Below are positions 18,445 through 27,371 of a stretch of 64,000 nucleotides of DNA, piece by piece. Source of the DNA: Myxococcales bacterium. Its GTDB lineage: Bacteria > Myxococcota_A > Polyangia > Nannocystales > Nannocystaceae. Under the pieces are notes generated by a model. That model saw only the letters and a list, made by a program, of their open reading frames with translations, was not told the origin of the DNA and did no database searches. Numbering within the stretch: the stretch's first letter is position 1; each line of letters begins with the position of its first letter. The DNA is taken from NCBI GenBank assembly GCA_020633335.1, contig JACKDU010000012.1:186001-250000 (forward strand). Direction: 5' to 3'. Made by a program: the position numbers and the translations under genes.

Positions 18445-18948
18445 TCAGCCGGCCTCATTCGGCTCGGAGAGGCTGGTGTCACGCTCCCAGCCCTCGACCT
18501 CGACCTTGATCGACTCGATCGCCACGCCGTTGTTGTTGGCGTCGAGCTCGGGGACCGCGGTGAACTCGGAGACCCAGCAGCCGTGGAGGAAGTAGCGGAT
18601 CGCCACCTGCCCCTTGAGGTTGAGCACCTCGAGGGTGAGGTCCTTCTTGTAGTTGGCGAGGTCGGTCGCGGAGTCGTTGGCGTAGGTGTAGACGCTGTTG
18701 GCCCAGCGCTCGAACTCGACGTCGTGGGTGATCCCCCGCTCCATCGTCACGGCCTCGTACTTGGTGCGGCCGGGCGACTTGTACTCGAAGGTGTTGACGC
18801 CGCCGGACTGGTGCTTGACGACCTCGGTGGTCCGCTTGAGCGCAGAGACCTTGGACACGCCGAGGACGACGCGGCCGTCGAGGAGGACGCGGAAGTTGAA
18901 GTTCTTGTAGGGATCGTAGCGGTGGGCGTTGACGGTGAAGCCGGTCAC
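18445..18948 (-). CDS. Inner tube protein (T4 gp19 / Afp1-like)
   Basis: 167 residues. YDPYKNFNFRVLLDGRVVLGVSKVSALKR, then HQSGGVNTFEYKSPGRTKYEAVTMERGITHDVEFERWA and a final VAIESIKVEVEGWER are diagnostic of the phage tail region / gp19 tube family. This protein stacks as hexamers to form the tube that is driven into the target. Only one tube gene is visible, whereas Afp has two. It follows the sheath gene by 18 nt in the same direction. Confidence 0.96.
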   Translation of the reverse strand: MTGFTVNAHRYDPYKNFNFRVLLDGRVVLGVSKVSALKRTTEVVKHQSGGVNTFEYKSPGRTKYEAVTMERGITHDVEFERWANSVYTYANDSATDLANYKKDLTLEVLNLKGQVAIRYFLHGCWVSEFTAVPELDANNNGVAIESIKVEVEGWERDTSLSEPNEAG

Positions 18949-18966
18949 GATCGGGCCTCCTCTCGG

Positions 18967-20907
18967 TTAGGCGATGTCGGGGATCTGTTGGATGCTGATG
19001 ACCACGAACTCCGCGGGCTTGAGCGGCGCGAAGCCGACCGTGATGTTGACGATCCCGCGGTTGCGATCGCCGGCGGTGGTGGTCTCGCCGTCACACTTGA
19101 CGAAGAACGCGTCGTCGGGGCTCGACCCCTGGAAGGCGCCCTGGCGGTAGAGACCGAGCATGAAGGTGCGGACGTTCTGGCGGATCTTCGCCCAGAGCGC
19201 CTCGTCGTTCGGCTCAAAGACCACCCACTTGGTGCCGCGGTAGAGCGACTCCTCGAGCATCAGGGTGAGCCGGCGGATCGGCACGTACTTCCACTCCGAG
19301 GCCATCGCGTCGGCGCCGTCGAGGGTGCGCGCGCCCCAGACCACGGTGCCGTGGATCGGGAAGGTGCGGAGGCAGTTGATCGCCACCGGGTTGAGGATCC
19401 CGTTCTGCTCGTCGGTGAGGGTGCAGGCGAGGTCGGAGACCCCGCGGAGGCGGGTGTCGAGGCCGGCCGGCGCCTTCCAGACCCCCCGCGTCGCGTCGGT
19501 GCGGGCGAAGATCCCGGCGACCGTGCCGCTGTTGGCGAGCGCCCGCGGGCGGTACTCGAGGAGCGGGTCGGGGACCATCACCCGCGGGAAGTAGACGGCC
19601 GAGCTCTTGCTCTTGAAGTCGGCGTTGTCGTCGACCCAGTCGAGGACCTCGTCGACGCTGTCCTTGCTCTCCGGGATGTCGATGAGGAGGAAGGCGCGCT
19701 CCTCCTCGCAGAAGGTGAGGGCGGCGCCGTAGATCGCGGTGGTCTCGCTCGACGAGACGTCGCTGGCGACCGCCCGCGGGATGCAGAGGATGTTGAAGAG
19801 GTCGACGTCGACGAGCGCGTAGATCCCGGTCTTGTCGCCGCGGTTGCCGATGATCTCGTCGGCCCCCGGCACCAGGCCGTCGGCGCCGGTGGTCCCGGCC
19901 GCCTGGGCCGCGACCGTGGCGCCGCCGAGGACGTACTCCTGGACGTTGGCGTAGGCGCCGGTGACGAGGCCGAGGGGCGTGACCCCGCTCGAGAAGGTCG
20001 CCCGCATCTCCGGCTTGTAGCCGGTGGCGCCGCGGCGGAGGCGGACGAGGTAGCGGTCGCCGATCAGCGTCGCGCTCGCGCCGGCGAGGGTCGCGGGCTG
20101 GTTGCCGTCGCTGTCCTTGGCGCCCTGGATCGCCCGCTCGAGGACCCGACGGAGCTCCTTGAGGGTGGTCGGCGCGCTCGTGTAGGTCAGCGTCGTCGCG
20201 TAGTCGGTCGAGGTGACGCCGTCATTGAGGGTGATCGTGAAGGCGGTGCCGCTCGCCGGCAGGGTCGGCGAGGCCGAGTCGAAGAGGTTGGCGTCCGCCT
20301 GCGCGCCGAGGGTCCCGGAGGCCGCGGGGATCGTCGTCGCCGAGCCCTGGTGGGTCGCTCGCACGAGGGCTGAGCCCTCGTCGATCACGTCCTTGAAGTA
20401 GCGGCCGCCGCTGCTCATCGTCAGGCTGAGGAAGGGCGCGTCGGCAGCGATCGCGCGGGCGGTCCCCGAGGTGCCGTCGTAGCGGATCACCTGGAGGTTG
20501 AAGGAGCCGTCGGCGTTGGGCTCGACGTTCGCCCGCACGCGGTTGCCCCACGCGCCCTCGTTCACCGCCGTCAGGCTGGCGACCAGGGTGCCGCCGGCCT
20601 CGCGGAGGCCGACCGACGCCTTCGCCAGCGGGTGGGTGATGTCGCTGGCGGCGACCCGGACGACGTAGGCGTCGCCGCCCCCGTTCTGGAAGAACTGGGC
20701 GATCCCGTAGCTCGCGGCCGAGCTCGCGTTCAGGCCGCCGAAGATCCGCTCAAAGTCCCCCATCCCCTGGATCCGCACGGCCTCGTTCATCGGGCCCTCG
20801 GCGAAGTAGTCGACGAAGGCGGCGATCGACGTAGCGACCGTGGCGATCGTCCGCACGCCGCTCGAAAGCTCTTGGATGTACACCCCGGGGTATGTGACCT
20901 GCACCAT
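18967..20907 (-). CDS. Contractile sheath protein
   Basis: 646 residues. It starts MVQVTYPGVYIQELSSGVRTI and continues TSIAAFVDYF and GDFERIFGG, the standard N-terminus of phage/CIS sheath subunits. The C-terminal domain carries GTKWVVFEPNDEALWAKIRQNVRTF, GAFQGSSPDDAFFVKCD and PLKPAEFVVISIQQIPD, the conserved interlocking C-terminal arm. I chose the ATG at 20907 over an upstream in-frame start because a GGAG lies 6 nt before it (20914-20917) and homologues start at this point. The middle is an inserted surface domain of ~200 residues. It is the first structural gene of the operon. Confidence 0.97.
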   Translation of the reverse strand: MVQVTYPGVYIQELSSGVRTIATVATSIAAFVDYFAEGPMNEAVRIQGMGDFERIFGGLNASSAASYGIAQFFQNGGGDAYVVRVAASDITHPLAKASVGLREAGGTLVASLTAVNEGAWGNRVRANVEPNADGSFNLQVIRYDGTSGTARAIAADAPFLSLTMSSGGRYFKDVIDEGSALVRATHQGSATTIPAASGTLGAQADANLFDSASPTLPASGTAFTITLNDGVTSTDYATTLTYTSAPTTLKELRRVLERAIQGAKDSDGNQPATLAGASATLIGDRYLVRLRRGATGYKPEMRATFSSGVTPLGLVTGAYANVQEYVLGGATVAAQAAGTTGADGLVPGADEIIGNRGDKTGIYALVDVDLFNILCIPRAVASDVSSSETTAIYGAALTFCEEERAFLLIDIPESKDSVDEVLDWVDDNADFKSKSSAVYFPRVMVPDPLLEYRPRALANSGTVAGIFARTDATRGVWKAPAGLDTRLRGVSDLACTLTDEQNGILNPVAINCLRTFPIHGTVVWGARTLDGADAMASEWKYVPIRRLTLMLEESLYRGTKWVVFEPNDEALWAKIRQNVRTFMLGLYRQGAFQGSSPDDAFFVKCDGETTTAGDRNRGIVNITVGFAPLKPAEFVVISIQQIPDIA

Positions 20908-20951
20908 GTCGCGCTCCGTCTCTCTGGCCTCGGCGACCTCGCCGCCCGAGC

Positions 20952-20981
20952 GGGATAGCCTTGCCGAGGGCGTCACAACAA
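20952..20981 (-). promoter_or_regulatory. Possible sigma-70-type promoter for the injection-system operon
   Basis: Within the 272-nt gap between sheath and lipoprotein there is a relatively AT-rich patch. Read on the minus strand it gives TTGTTG (20976-20981), an 18-nt spacer and TATCCC (20952-20957), which would start transcription about 40 nt before the sheath ATG. A short hairpin-like GCACC/GGTGC lies further upstream near 21046-21060. This is a weak match to a consensus that is itself not established for this lineage. Confidence 0.28.
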
Positions 20982-21179
20982 CCGCAAGATTTTCCTGGAC
21001 GTTCTCGCGCGGGCTCGCGAGGAAGCCCTGCAGGTGTCATCGCAGCACCTCGGTGGTGCGGATGCCGAGGCGCTGCAACCTCTGCGGTGACGCTCGCCAG
21101 GCGAGCGCGGAGCGGCGTGTTCGAGCGTCGGGGGGTGATGACCCCAGGGGCACCTTCGTTCGCCCCCTTCGATCCGCGC

Positions 21180-21599
21180 TCAGCGAGCGTCGACGATCGT
21201 CAGCGACTCGACGGTGACGCTGGCGATGTCGAAGCTCGGCGCCGGCGGCGGGAGGATCACCCCGATCACCTCGACCTCGCGCCCCTCGTGGGCGGCGATC
21301 TCGGCGGGGTCGCGGGTCGCCGGCTCGAAGAAGAGGAGCGTGTCGTCGGCGAGGACGAGGAAGGGCCCGCGGCTCCACACCCGCCCCTGGAGGTCGGCGA
21401 GGGGCCGCGACTCGTAGCGCCCGCGGAGGCGCGCGCGCTGGTGATGGTGGCTGACGACGCCGGCGCGATCGCGGATCTCCGCGGGCGCGGCGTCGCCGGC
21501 GGGATCGCGCTCGCGCTCATCGCCTGGGTCCTGCACAGCCTGTCCTTTGTGACATGCACATGAGAGCATGATGGCGACGAGGGCGATCGCCCGGCCCAT
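21180..21599 (-). CDS. Small lipoprotein next to the DUF4157 cargo candidate; possible partner or immunity protein
   Basis: 139 residues. A short signal ends in the lipobox region IMLSCAC (Cys14 or Cys16), so the mature protein should be lipid-anchored. The mature part contains RGRYESRPLADLQGRVWS, LVLADDTLLFFEP and GREVEVIGVILPP, a strand pattern consistent with a small OB-like barrel. It begins 6 nt after the stop of the DUF4157-type gene and is therefore likely translated from the same message. Small lipoproteins of this build next to DUF4157 toxins suggest immunity or partner function; this is inference from position. Codons in CHKGQAV (AAA, GGA, GCT) are atypical for the neighbourhood. 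Confidence 0.7.
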   Translation of the reverse strand: MGRAIALVAIMLSCACHKGQAVQDPGDERERDPAGDAAPAEIRDRAGVVSHHHQRARLRGRYESRPLADLQGRVWSRGPFLVLADDTLLFFEPATRDPAEIAAHEGREVEVIGVILPPPAPSFDIASVTVESLTIVDAR

Positions 21600-21605
21600 C
21601 GCCGC

Positions 21606-23273
21606 TCACGCCCGCACCCGGATCGTCACCGGGTGGGGCCCCGCCCACGAGCCGGCGTAGCGGCTGTGGAACGACTGCGATCCCGGCCCGTACATCCAGA
21701 AGTGCCAGTGGGTGTTCTCGAGGGGGAGCGAGGAGTTCCACGAGTTCTCGAGGACCGTGCGGTCGGAGCCGCTGGCGATGATCACCGCGCCCCAGTGATA
21801 ATTGTAGGTCGAGCCGCCGCTCATGTCGCGGGCGATCGCGTAGGCCTCGCCGACACCGGGGGCGGCGTACTCGTTGAGGCCGGTCTCGCGCTCGATCCGG
21901 TCCTTGTCGGCGGCCGCCTTGTAGGCCGCCATCCCGCCGCCCGCGGCGGTGCCCATCGCCGCGTCGAGGATCTGGTCGCGCATCCCGTGGACCCAAGCGC
22001 GACCGGTGGTCCGCTCGACCCCGCCGCGGGTGTAGACGCCGCGGGGGCTCCGGTGGAAGTGGGCGCCGATCTCCGAATTGCTGGTGGGGTTGGCCGGCAC
22101 CGAGCGCCAGTCCAGCGTCCCCATGATGCTGCTCGCGCAGTACCCACAGTCGTTGAACATGGTCATCGTCGGCCCGCTGCTCGCGTTCCGGAGGTTGGTG
22201 GGGACGACGCGCGGGAGGGTGACGGTGCGGGTCGGCGTGGTCCCGGCGCCGAAGTGGGCGTCGAGGGCGGCGAGGGTGATCGGGCCGACGATCCCGTCGA
22301 CCTGGGCGGCCGGGAGCCTCGCCTTGTCCCGCTGGAACTGGCGCACGGCCCCCTTGGTCTCGCCGTAGAAGCGGCCGTCGACGCCCCAGGTCGGGAGCGG
22401 GCAGCCGGCGTCGACGAGCGCCTGCTGGACGGTCGCGACCTCCGGGCACTCGACGCCCCAGCGGAGGTATTGCCCGCGATCGCCGGCCCGGATCGCCTCG
22501 AAGCGGGGGCCGACGAAGCGGCTCGGCGTCGGCGTCGGCGCGCTCGGATCGGGGCCGCTGACCTGGATCGTGCTCGCGGGATCGGGGCGGAGCGCGAGGA
22601 TCGAGTCCTGCCGGCGGAGCTGGGCCTCCGACGCGGTGATCTGCGCGGTCGATGCGTAGATCTCGTGGGCGCTCATGTCCTTGGAGACGACGACGTCGAG
22701 GTTGGTGGCGACCTGATACTCGTTGCCGGCGTCGTCGCTGACCTCGGAGTAGAGGCTGAGGCGCGGGACCTGGAGGCCCGCGCCCGCGGCCGCGATCGGG
22801 CCGCGGGCCTGCGCCCGACGCTCGGCCGGGTGATCGGGCGTGCGGCTGACCGTCTCGCTCGTCGGGTGGCGTCGCTGCTCGAGCGCGTGGTGGAGCTCGT
22901 GGCCGAGGACCCGCGGGGCGAGGGTCGGCGCGCGGGCGACGACGTCGCCGTCGAGCGCGTAGGCCGGGGTGCCGAGCGCGTCGCATGCCGCCCGCGCGGC
23001 CGCGCCGTGGAAGAGGCGGACACCCGCGGCGGCGTCCTCCGGGAGCGCCCCCGGGGAGCCCTGGCGGCCGCTCGCGGCGATCGCCAGCGAGGTCGAGGTC
23101 GCCAGGCTCGGTCGGCAGCGCGGGCAGGCGCCGCCGCAGGAGCAGGCGCGCTCGCTCGGTCGTCCCATCGGCGCCGGCTGGCCGGTCCGGGCGCGCTGCG
23201 GCGCGTCGACGCGCGGGGCCGTCGCCCGGCCGGGGGAGCGCGCGCCCATCGGTGCTCGTCGAAGCTCACCCAT
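21606..23273 (-). CDS. DUF4157-type eCIS cargo candidate with peptidoglycan-binding and papain-like C-terminal module
   Basis: 555 residues. A CSCGGACPRC cluster (44-53) typical of DUF4157 proteins precedes a DUF4157-like stretch (about 84-133: VRLFHGAAARAACDALGTPA, ending in the HELHH metallopeptidase-type motif at 125-129). Residues ~275-342 form a peptidoglycan-binding domain (VQQALVDAGCPLP, GETKGAVRQFQRDKA, VDGIVGPITLAAL). The last ~180 residues contain NDCGYCASSIMG (Cys376/Cys379), YHWGAVIIASG (His493) and VLENSW (Asn510), an order and spacing compatible with a papain-like Cys-His-Asn hydrolase; I could not confirm the fold. No signal peptide is present, as expected for eCIS cargo. It lies directly upstream of the sheath operon on the same strand with a small lipoprotein 6 nt downstream. 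DUF4157 is established as a marker of eCIS-associated effectors; that this one is loaded into the neighbouring particle is inference. Confidence 0.82.
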   Translation of the reverse strand: MGELRRAPMGARSPGRATAPRVDAPQRARTGQPAPMGRPSERACSCGGACPRCRPSLATSTSLAIAASGRQGSPGALPEDAAAGVRLFHGAAARAACDALGTPAYALDGDVVARAPTLAPRVLGHELHHALEQRRHPTSETVSRTPDHPAERRAQARGPIAAAGAGLQVPRLSLYSEVSDDAGNEYQVATNLDVVVSKDMSAHEIYASTAQITASEAQLRRQDSILALRPDPASTIQVSGPDPSAPTPTPSRFVGPRFEAIRAGDRGQYLRWGVECPEVATVQQALVDAGCPLPTWGVDGRFYGETKGAVRQFQRDKARLPAAQVDGIVGPITLAALDAHFGAGTTPTRTVTLPRVVPTNLRNASSGPTMTMFNDCGYCASSIMGTLDWRSVPANPTSNSEIGAHFHRSPRGVYTRGGVERTTGRAWVHGMRDQILDAAMGTAAGGGMAAYKAAADKDRIERETGLNEYAAPGVGEAYAIARDMSGGSTYNYHWGAVIIASGSDRTVLENSWNSSLPLENTHWHFWMYGPGSQSFHSRYAGSWAGPHPVTIRVRA

Positions 23274-23381
23274 CCGCGGAGACGCTACCCCGGCGGGCGC
23301 GGGGTGAGCACGGCACCTTTTGCGGCGCGCGTATGGATGTGCGCACGACAGCGCGGCGCGAGTCTCCTTCGCTGCGCTCGC

Positions 23382-26108
23382 TCAGCGATCTGGCGATCCC
23401 TCGTCGCTCGGCGGCGGGTGATCGGCGAGCCAGCGCGCGACCTCCTCGCCCGCCGCGCCCTCGCTGGGGTCGATCGCGTAGAGCTCCTTGGCCGCGAGGG
23501 CGAGCGCCCGCGCCTCCGCATGGTCGCCGCGCCCCCAGAGGAGCTGCGCCTTGAGGAAGTGGAGCTGCGGCAGGAGGGCGGGGACCTCGAGGTCGCGGGC
23601 GAGGGCCTCGGCCTCGCTCGCCGCCGCGAGGGCCTCGTCGACCCGGCCGAGGCCCTGCAGCGCCCGGACGCGGACCTGCTCGGCGTAGGCGAGCTCGCGC
23701 GAGGGCGGCTGCGCCCGCAGGATCGCCCGCGCCTGATCGAGCTCGGCGAGGGCGCCGGCGAAGTCGCCGACGTCGACGGCCGCGAACGCGAGGTTCACCC
23801 GCGCGTCGGCGACCTGCGGGTGCTCGGGCCCGAGGTTGGCGAGGCTGACGGCGAGCGCCCGCTCGGTCAGCGCGCGCGCCTCGTCGCGGCGATCGAGCTC
23901 GGTGAGCACGGCGCCGAAGTTGCCGAGGAAGATCGCCATGTCGGGGTGCTCGGGCCCGTAGATCTCCTCGAAGATCGCCAGCGCCTCGCGGAGGCGCGCG
24001 GCCGCGGCCTCGAGGTCGCCCTTCTCGGTGAGGGCGTTGCCGATGTTGTTGAGCGCCCGGGCGACGCTCGGGTGGCGGGGGCCGAGGTCGGCGCGGAAGA
24101 TCGCGAGCGCCCGCTCGTAGGCGGCGAGGGCCGCGTCGAAGTCGCCGCGCTGGCGCTCGATCACGCCGAGTGTGATGAGGTAGCGGGCCCCGAGCTCGCG
24201 CTCCCCGAGGTCGACGCGGCCCACCATCATCGCCGCGCTCCGGCCCCACGCGAGCCCCTCCTCGTGGCGCGAGCGCGAGGCGCCGATCGCCGCCATGGTC
24301 AGGACCGCGGCCTCGGCGGCGACCAGGTCGGCGCCGCTCTCTCCGGCGAGGAAGTACGCCTCCTCGAGGCGCTCGATCGCCCGGCTGAGCTCGCCGAGCT
24401 GGCGATCGACGACGCCGGCGAGCATCCACGCCTCGGCCTTGATCGCCGGCTCGCGGGCGTCGAGGAGGGGCGCGAGCGTGGCCTCGGCGTCGGTGAAGGC
24501 GCCGGCGCTGATCTGGACCCGCGCCCGCGCCAGCTCCTCGCGCGCGTCGGCGGTGCGGGCCTCGGCCTCGAGGTCGACGGCGGCGCCGACCCGGAGCCAC
24601 CCGAGGTCGTGGCAGCGCTCGACCGGCGGGAGCTCGCTGACCGCCGAGACCGCTCGATTGACCGCGCCGGCGTCGGCCCGGGCGAGCGCGTCGACGAGAG
24701 CGCGGAGCCGCCACAGATGTCCCTCAAGACAGGTCGCTTCGGCCACCGCCAGACGATCGCCGCGCTCCTCGGCGGCGCAGAGGTCGACGCGGGCGCTCCG
24801 CCAGGCCCCCGTCCAGGTGTCGAGGCGGTCGATGACGCGGGTCGTGGTGTCGCGGGCGTGGGCGACCCCGCTCGCCGCGAAGGCCCCGCGCACCCGCTCG
24901 CGGGCGTCGTCGTCCCACGCCGCGAGGATCGCGTCGCCGCGGGCCTCGCAGCGGCGCGCGCGGGACTCGGAGGCGACGCCCGTGCCGATGAGCGCCGCGC
25001 CGACGCAGGCCGCGATCCCGCCGACGGCGAGCCAGCGCCGCCGGCGACGGCCGGGGTCGCGGGCGAGCGCGTCGAGGAGCGCCCGCATCGACGGCCAGCG
25101 CGCGTCGGGGTCGGCCGCCAGCCCGCGCTCGATCACCTGCCGGAGCCAGGGCGGCGCGACCGAGGTCGCCTCGCGCGGCGCGCCCTCGTGGATCGCCGCC
25201 AGGAGCTCGTCGATGCTGCGGCCGGAGAAGGGGCGGGTCCCGGCGATCGCCTCGAGGAGGGCGACGCAGAAGGCGAAGATGTCGGAGCGGGCGTCCGCGT
25301 CGGCGCCGATGAGCTGCTCCGGCGCCATGTAGGCCGGCGTCCCGAGGATCGTCCCGGTGCGGGTGAGCACGCCCTCGGCGCTGAGGAGCGGCCGCGGGAG
25401 CGCCTCGTCGCCCTTGCGGACGCCGGCGGAGGCGAGGCCGAAGTCGACGACGCGCGCGCGCCCGTCCTCGCCGACGAGGACGTTCTCAGGCTTGAAGTCG
25501 CGGTGGGTGAGACCGGCCTCGTGGGCGGCCGCGAGGCCCTCACCGGCCTGGGCGAAGATCGCCACGAGCTCGCGGAGCTCCGGGCCTCGGCCCGCGGCGC
25601 GGCGCGCCGTGAGCCACTCGCGGAGCGTGCAGCCGTGCACGTACTCCATCGCCACGAAGAGGCGCCCGCCCTGCTCGCCGACGTCGTAGACCTGAACGAC
25701 GTGCGGGTGAGAGAGGCGCGCGAGCGCCTGGGCCTCGCGGAGCATCCGCGCCTGGGCCGCGGCCCCGCGCTCGCCGCGGAGGACCTTGATCGCCACCCGA
25801 CGATCGAGGAGCTCGTCGTAGGCGGAGTAGACCACCCCCATCGCGCCCGCGCCGAGGCGGCGGACCAGCGTGAAGCGGCCGAGCCGGCCGGGCATCTCGG
25901 CCTCATCGAGCTCGTCGTCGTCCGAGTCCGCGTCCGCGTCCGAGTCCGCGTCCGGCGGGCGGCGGCGGGTGGTCGAGAGGGCGGCGCGTCGGCGCTCCGA
26001 GGGGCCGGAGCGCTCGTCCTCCGCGAGGGTCTCGGCGCTCGGTGTGGCGACGGCGGTCCCGCGAGCGCCGTCGTCCTTCGCCTCGAGACGGGCCATGCGG
26101 CGCATCAT
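23382..26108 (-). CDS. Ser/Thr protein kinase with transmembrane segment and TPR C-terminus
   Basis: About 908 residues. An acidic linker (DADSDADADSDDDE, near 54-67) precedes the kinase domain: glycine loop GAGAMGVVY (86-94), Lys108 in AIKVL, catalytic loop HRDFKPEN (202-209), DFG at 222-224 and APEQ near 262. A membrane helix follows an Arg-rich stretch at about 355-380. The remaining ~500 residues contain repeated helical pairs with TPR spacing (for example GELSRAIERLEEAYFLAGE and RGDFDAALAAYERALAIF). This kinase-TM-TPR layout is abundant in myxobacteria. Catalytic residues are intact. The exact start (26108, 26105 or 26093) is unclear. Whether it regulates the adjacent injection system is unknown. 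Confidence 0.93.
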   Translation of the reverse strand: MMRRMARLEAKDDGARGTAVATPSAETLAEDERSGPSERRRAALSTTRRRPPDADSDADADSDDDELDEAEMPGRLGRFTLVRRLGAGAMGVVYSAYDELLDRRVAIKVLRGERGAAAQARMLREAQALARLSHPHVVQVYDVGEQGGRLFVAMEYVHGCTLREWLTARRAAGRGPELRELVAIFAQAGEGLAAAHEAGLTHRDFKPENVLVGEDGRARVVDFGLASAGVRKGDEALPRPLLSAEGVLTRTGTILGTPAYMAPEQLIGADADARSDIFAFCVALLEAIAGTRPFSGRSIDELLAAIHEGAPREATSVAPPWLRQVIERGLAADPDARWPSMRALLDALARDPGRRRRRWLAVGGIAACVGAALIGTGVASESRARRCEARGDAILAAWDDDARERVRGAFAASGVAHARDTTTRVIDRLDTWTGAWRSARVDLCAAEERGDRLAVAEATCLEGHLWRLRALVDALARADAGAVNRAVSAVSELPPVERCHDLGWLRVGAAVDLEAEARTADAREELARARVQISAGAFTDAEATLAPLLDAREPAIKAEAWMLAGVVDRQLGELSRAIERLEEAYFLAGESGADLVAAEAAVLTMAAIGASRSRHEEGLAWGRSAAMMVGRVDLGERELGARYLITLGVIERQRGDFDAALAAYERALAIFRADLGPRHPSVARALNNIGNALTEKGDLEAAAARLREALAIFEEIYGPEHPDMAIFLGNFGAVLTELDRRDEARALTERALAVSLANLGPEHPQVADARVNLAFAAVDVGDFAGALAELDQARAILRAQPPSRELAYAEQVRVRALQGLGRVDEALAAASEAEALARDLEVPALLPQLHFLKAQLLWGRGDHAEARALALAAKELYAIDPSEGAAGEEVARWLADHPPPSDEGSPDR
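25915..25962. repeat. Hexanucleotide repeat encoding the Asp/Ala/Ser linker of the kinase
   Basis: Alternating gtccga/gtccgc units encode an acidic DADSDADAD-type linker ahead of the kinase domain. Unit length is a multiple of three, so changes in copy number alter linker length without breaking the frame. Confidence 0.7.
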
Positions 26109-26184
26109 ACAGGCGGCGGCGCCTCGCGTTGAAGCGGGGCGCCGCGGGCGATCCTGACCGCGTCACGGCGTCGCAGAGCCCGCA

Positions 26185-27042
26185 TTAGATGCACTCGAGG
26201 GACCCGGTCGGCGGCGGCTCGCAGCCCCAGCTGCCGACGAGCTCGACGCGGAAATTCGCGCGGCGCTCCTCGGCGCTCCGGTTGCTGGCGTAGGGGGAGA
26301 TGTCACCGACGCCGCGGACCTCGAGGCGCTCCCGCGGGAGCCCGCGGCGGACGAGCGCGCGCCGCAGCGCCTCGGCTGCCTTGAGCGAGCGCTCGTACTC
26401 CTCCGCCGCCGACCGCATCGAGCCGCTGAGGCCGGTCAGCGTGAGCGTCGCGCCGGGCCGCTCCGCGAGCGCCTCCTTCGCCTCCGCGAGGGCCGCCTCG
26501 ACCTCGGCCTCGGCGAAGCGCAGCGTCGCCTCATCGTAGGTGGGGGCGGTGTCGAGCCGCGGCGGGTAGCAGATCGACTCGTCGTGGCAGCCGTCGTGAT
26601 CGGCGACGCCGTCGAAGTCCTCGGGGATGTTGCGGCAGTCGTGGGTGACCCCGTCGATGGTCTGCTGATCGCAGTTGCTCCAGCGATCGCCGAGCCACTC
26701 GTGGGCGTCGGGGATCCCGTCGCCGTCGTTGTCGCGGTCGGGGCAGCCGTCGTCGTCCTCGAAGTCGTCGAAGTCCTCGGGGAGGTCGGGGCAGGCGTCA
26801 TCGTCGTCGGCGAGGCCGTCGCCGTCCCAGTCGCCGGGGCGCGCTTGAAAGCGCGGCGGCCCGACCTCGTCGCGCGCGTCCTCGGTCGCGCTCGCGTTCG
26901 TGTCAGGGTGCGCGTCAGCGGCCGGCGCCAGCGAGCGAGCGGGCGCCAGCGCGGTCGAGGGCGGGCCCGAGCGCGCGGCGACGCAGCCGAGGGCGAGGCC
27001 GAGCAGCGTAGTGAGTCCGGCGATCGCGATCGCGCGACGCAT
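26185..27042 (-). CDS. OmpA-family-like lipoprotein with thrombospondin type 3 repeats
   Basis: 285 residues. The signal ends in LGLALGC (lipobox Cys20). Residues ~70-150 are calcium-binding TSP3 repeats (DWDGDGLADDDDACPD, DNDGDGIPDAHEW, CRNIPEDFDGVADHDGC). The C-terminal ~120 residues resemble an OmpA-like peptidoglycan-binding fold (TLTLTGLSGSM, SLKAAEALRRALVRRGL, RLEVRGVGD, SNRSAEERRANFRVEL), although the usual NRRVEF ending is diverged. The arrangement of TSP3 spacer plus OmpA domain anchors outer-membrane lipoproteins to the cell wall. Transcribed in the same direction as the kinase with a 76-nt gap. Confidence 0.85.
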   Translation of the reverse strand: MRRAIAIAGLTTLLGLALGCVAARSGPPSTALAPARSLAPAADAHPDTNASATEDARDEVGPPRFQARPGDWDGDGLADDDDACPDLPEDFDDFEDDDGCPDRDNDGDGIPDAHEWLGDRWSNCDQQTIDGVTHDCRNIPEDFDGVADHDGCHDESICYPPRLDTAPTYDEATLRFAEAEVEAALAEAKEALAERPGATLTLTGLSGSMRSAAEEYERSLKAAEALRRALVRRGLPRERLEVRGVGDISPYASNRSAEERRANFRVELVGSWGCEPPPTGSLECI

Positions 27043-27109
27043 ATGAAGGATGATCCCAGAGCGCGGACGTCGAGGCCAGTCCCGAGCGGCGATGACCGAG
27101 CGCGTCGAT

Positions 27110-27371
27110 TCAGACCGCGCAGAGATCCGAGCGGATCAAGAAGCGCACCCCCTCCGGGGCCTCGAGCGAGAACCCGGCCCCGCGCCCGGGCACGACGTCG
27201 AGGGTGAGGCGAGTGTGTCGCCAGCGCTCGTATTGATCGCCGCCGATGTAGAATGGGCAGCCGTCGAGCTCGCCGAGGAGGACGTCGCGGGCGCCGATCA
27301 GGAACTCGCCGGCCGGGTAGCACATCGGCGCCGAGCCGTCGCAGCAGCCGCCGCTCTGGTGGAACATGAGC

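Noticed and set aside
1..20907. Type VI secretion system or prophage
   Set aside because: No TssB/C pair, TssJ/L/M membrane complex or ClpV, and no capsid, portal, terminase, integrase or lysis genes. Pvc15/Pvc16/CIS-tube genes and the DUF4157 neighbour fit eCIS better.
21633..26132. A 1499-codon plus-strand open frame
   Set aside because: It runs antisense across the cargo and kinase genes, whose motifs are unambiguous; composition is that of an antisense shadow.
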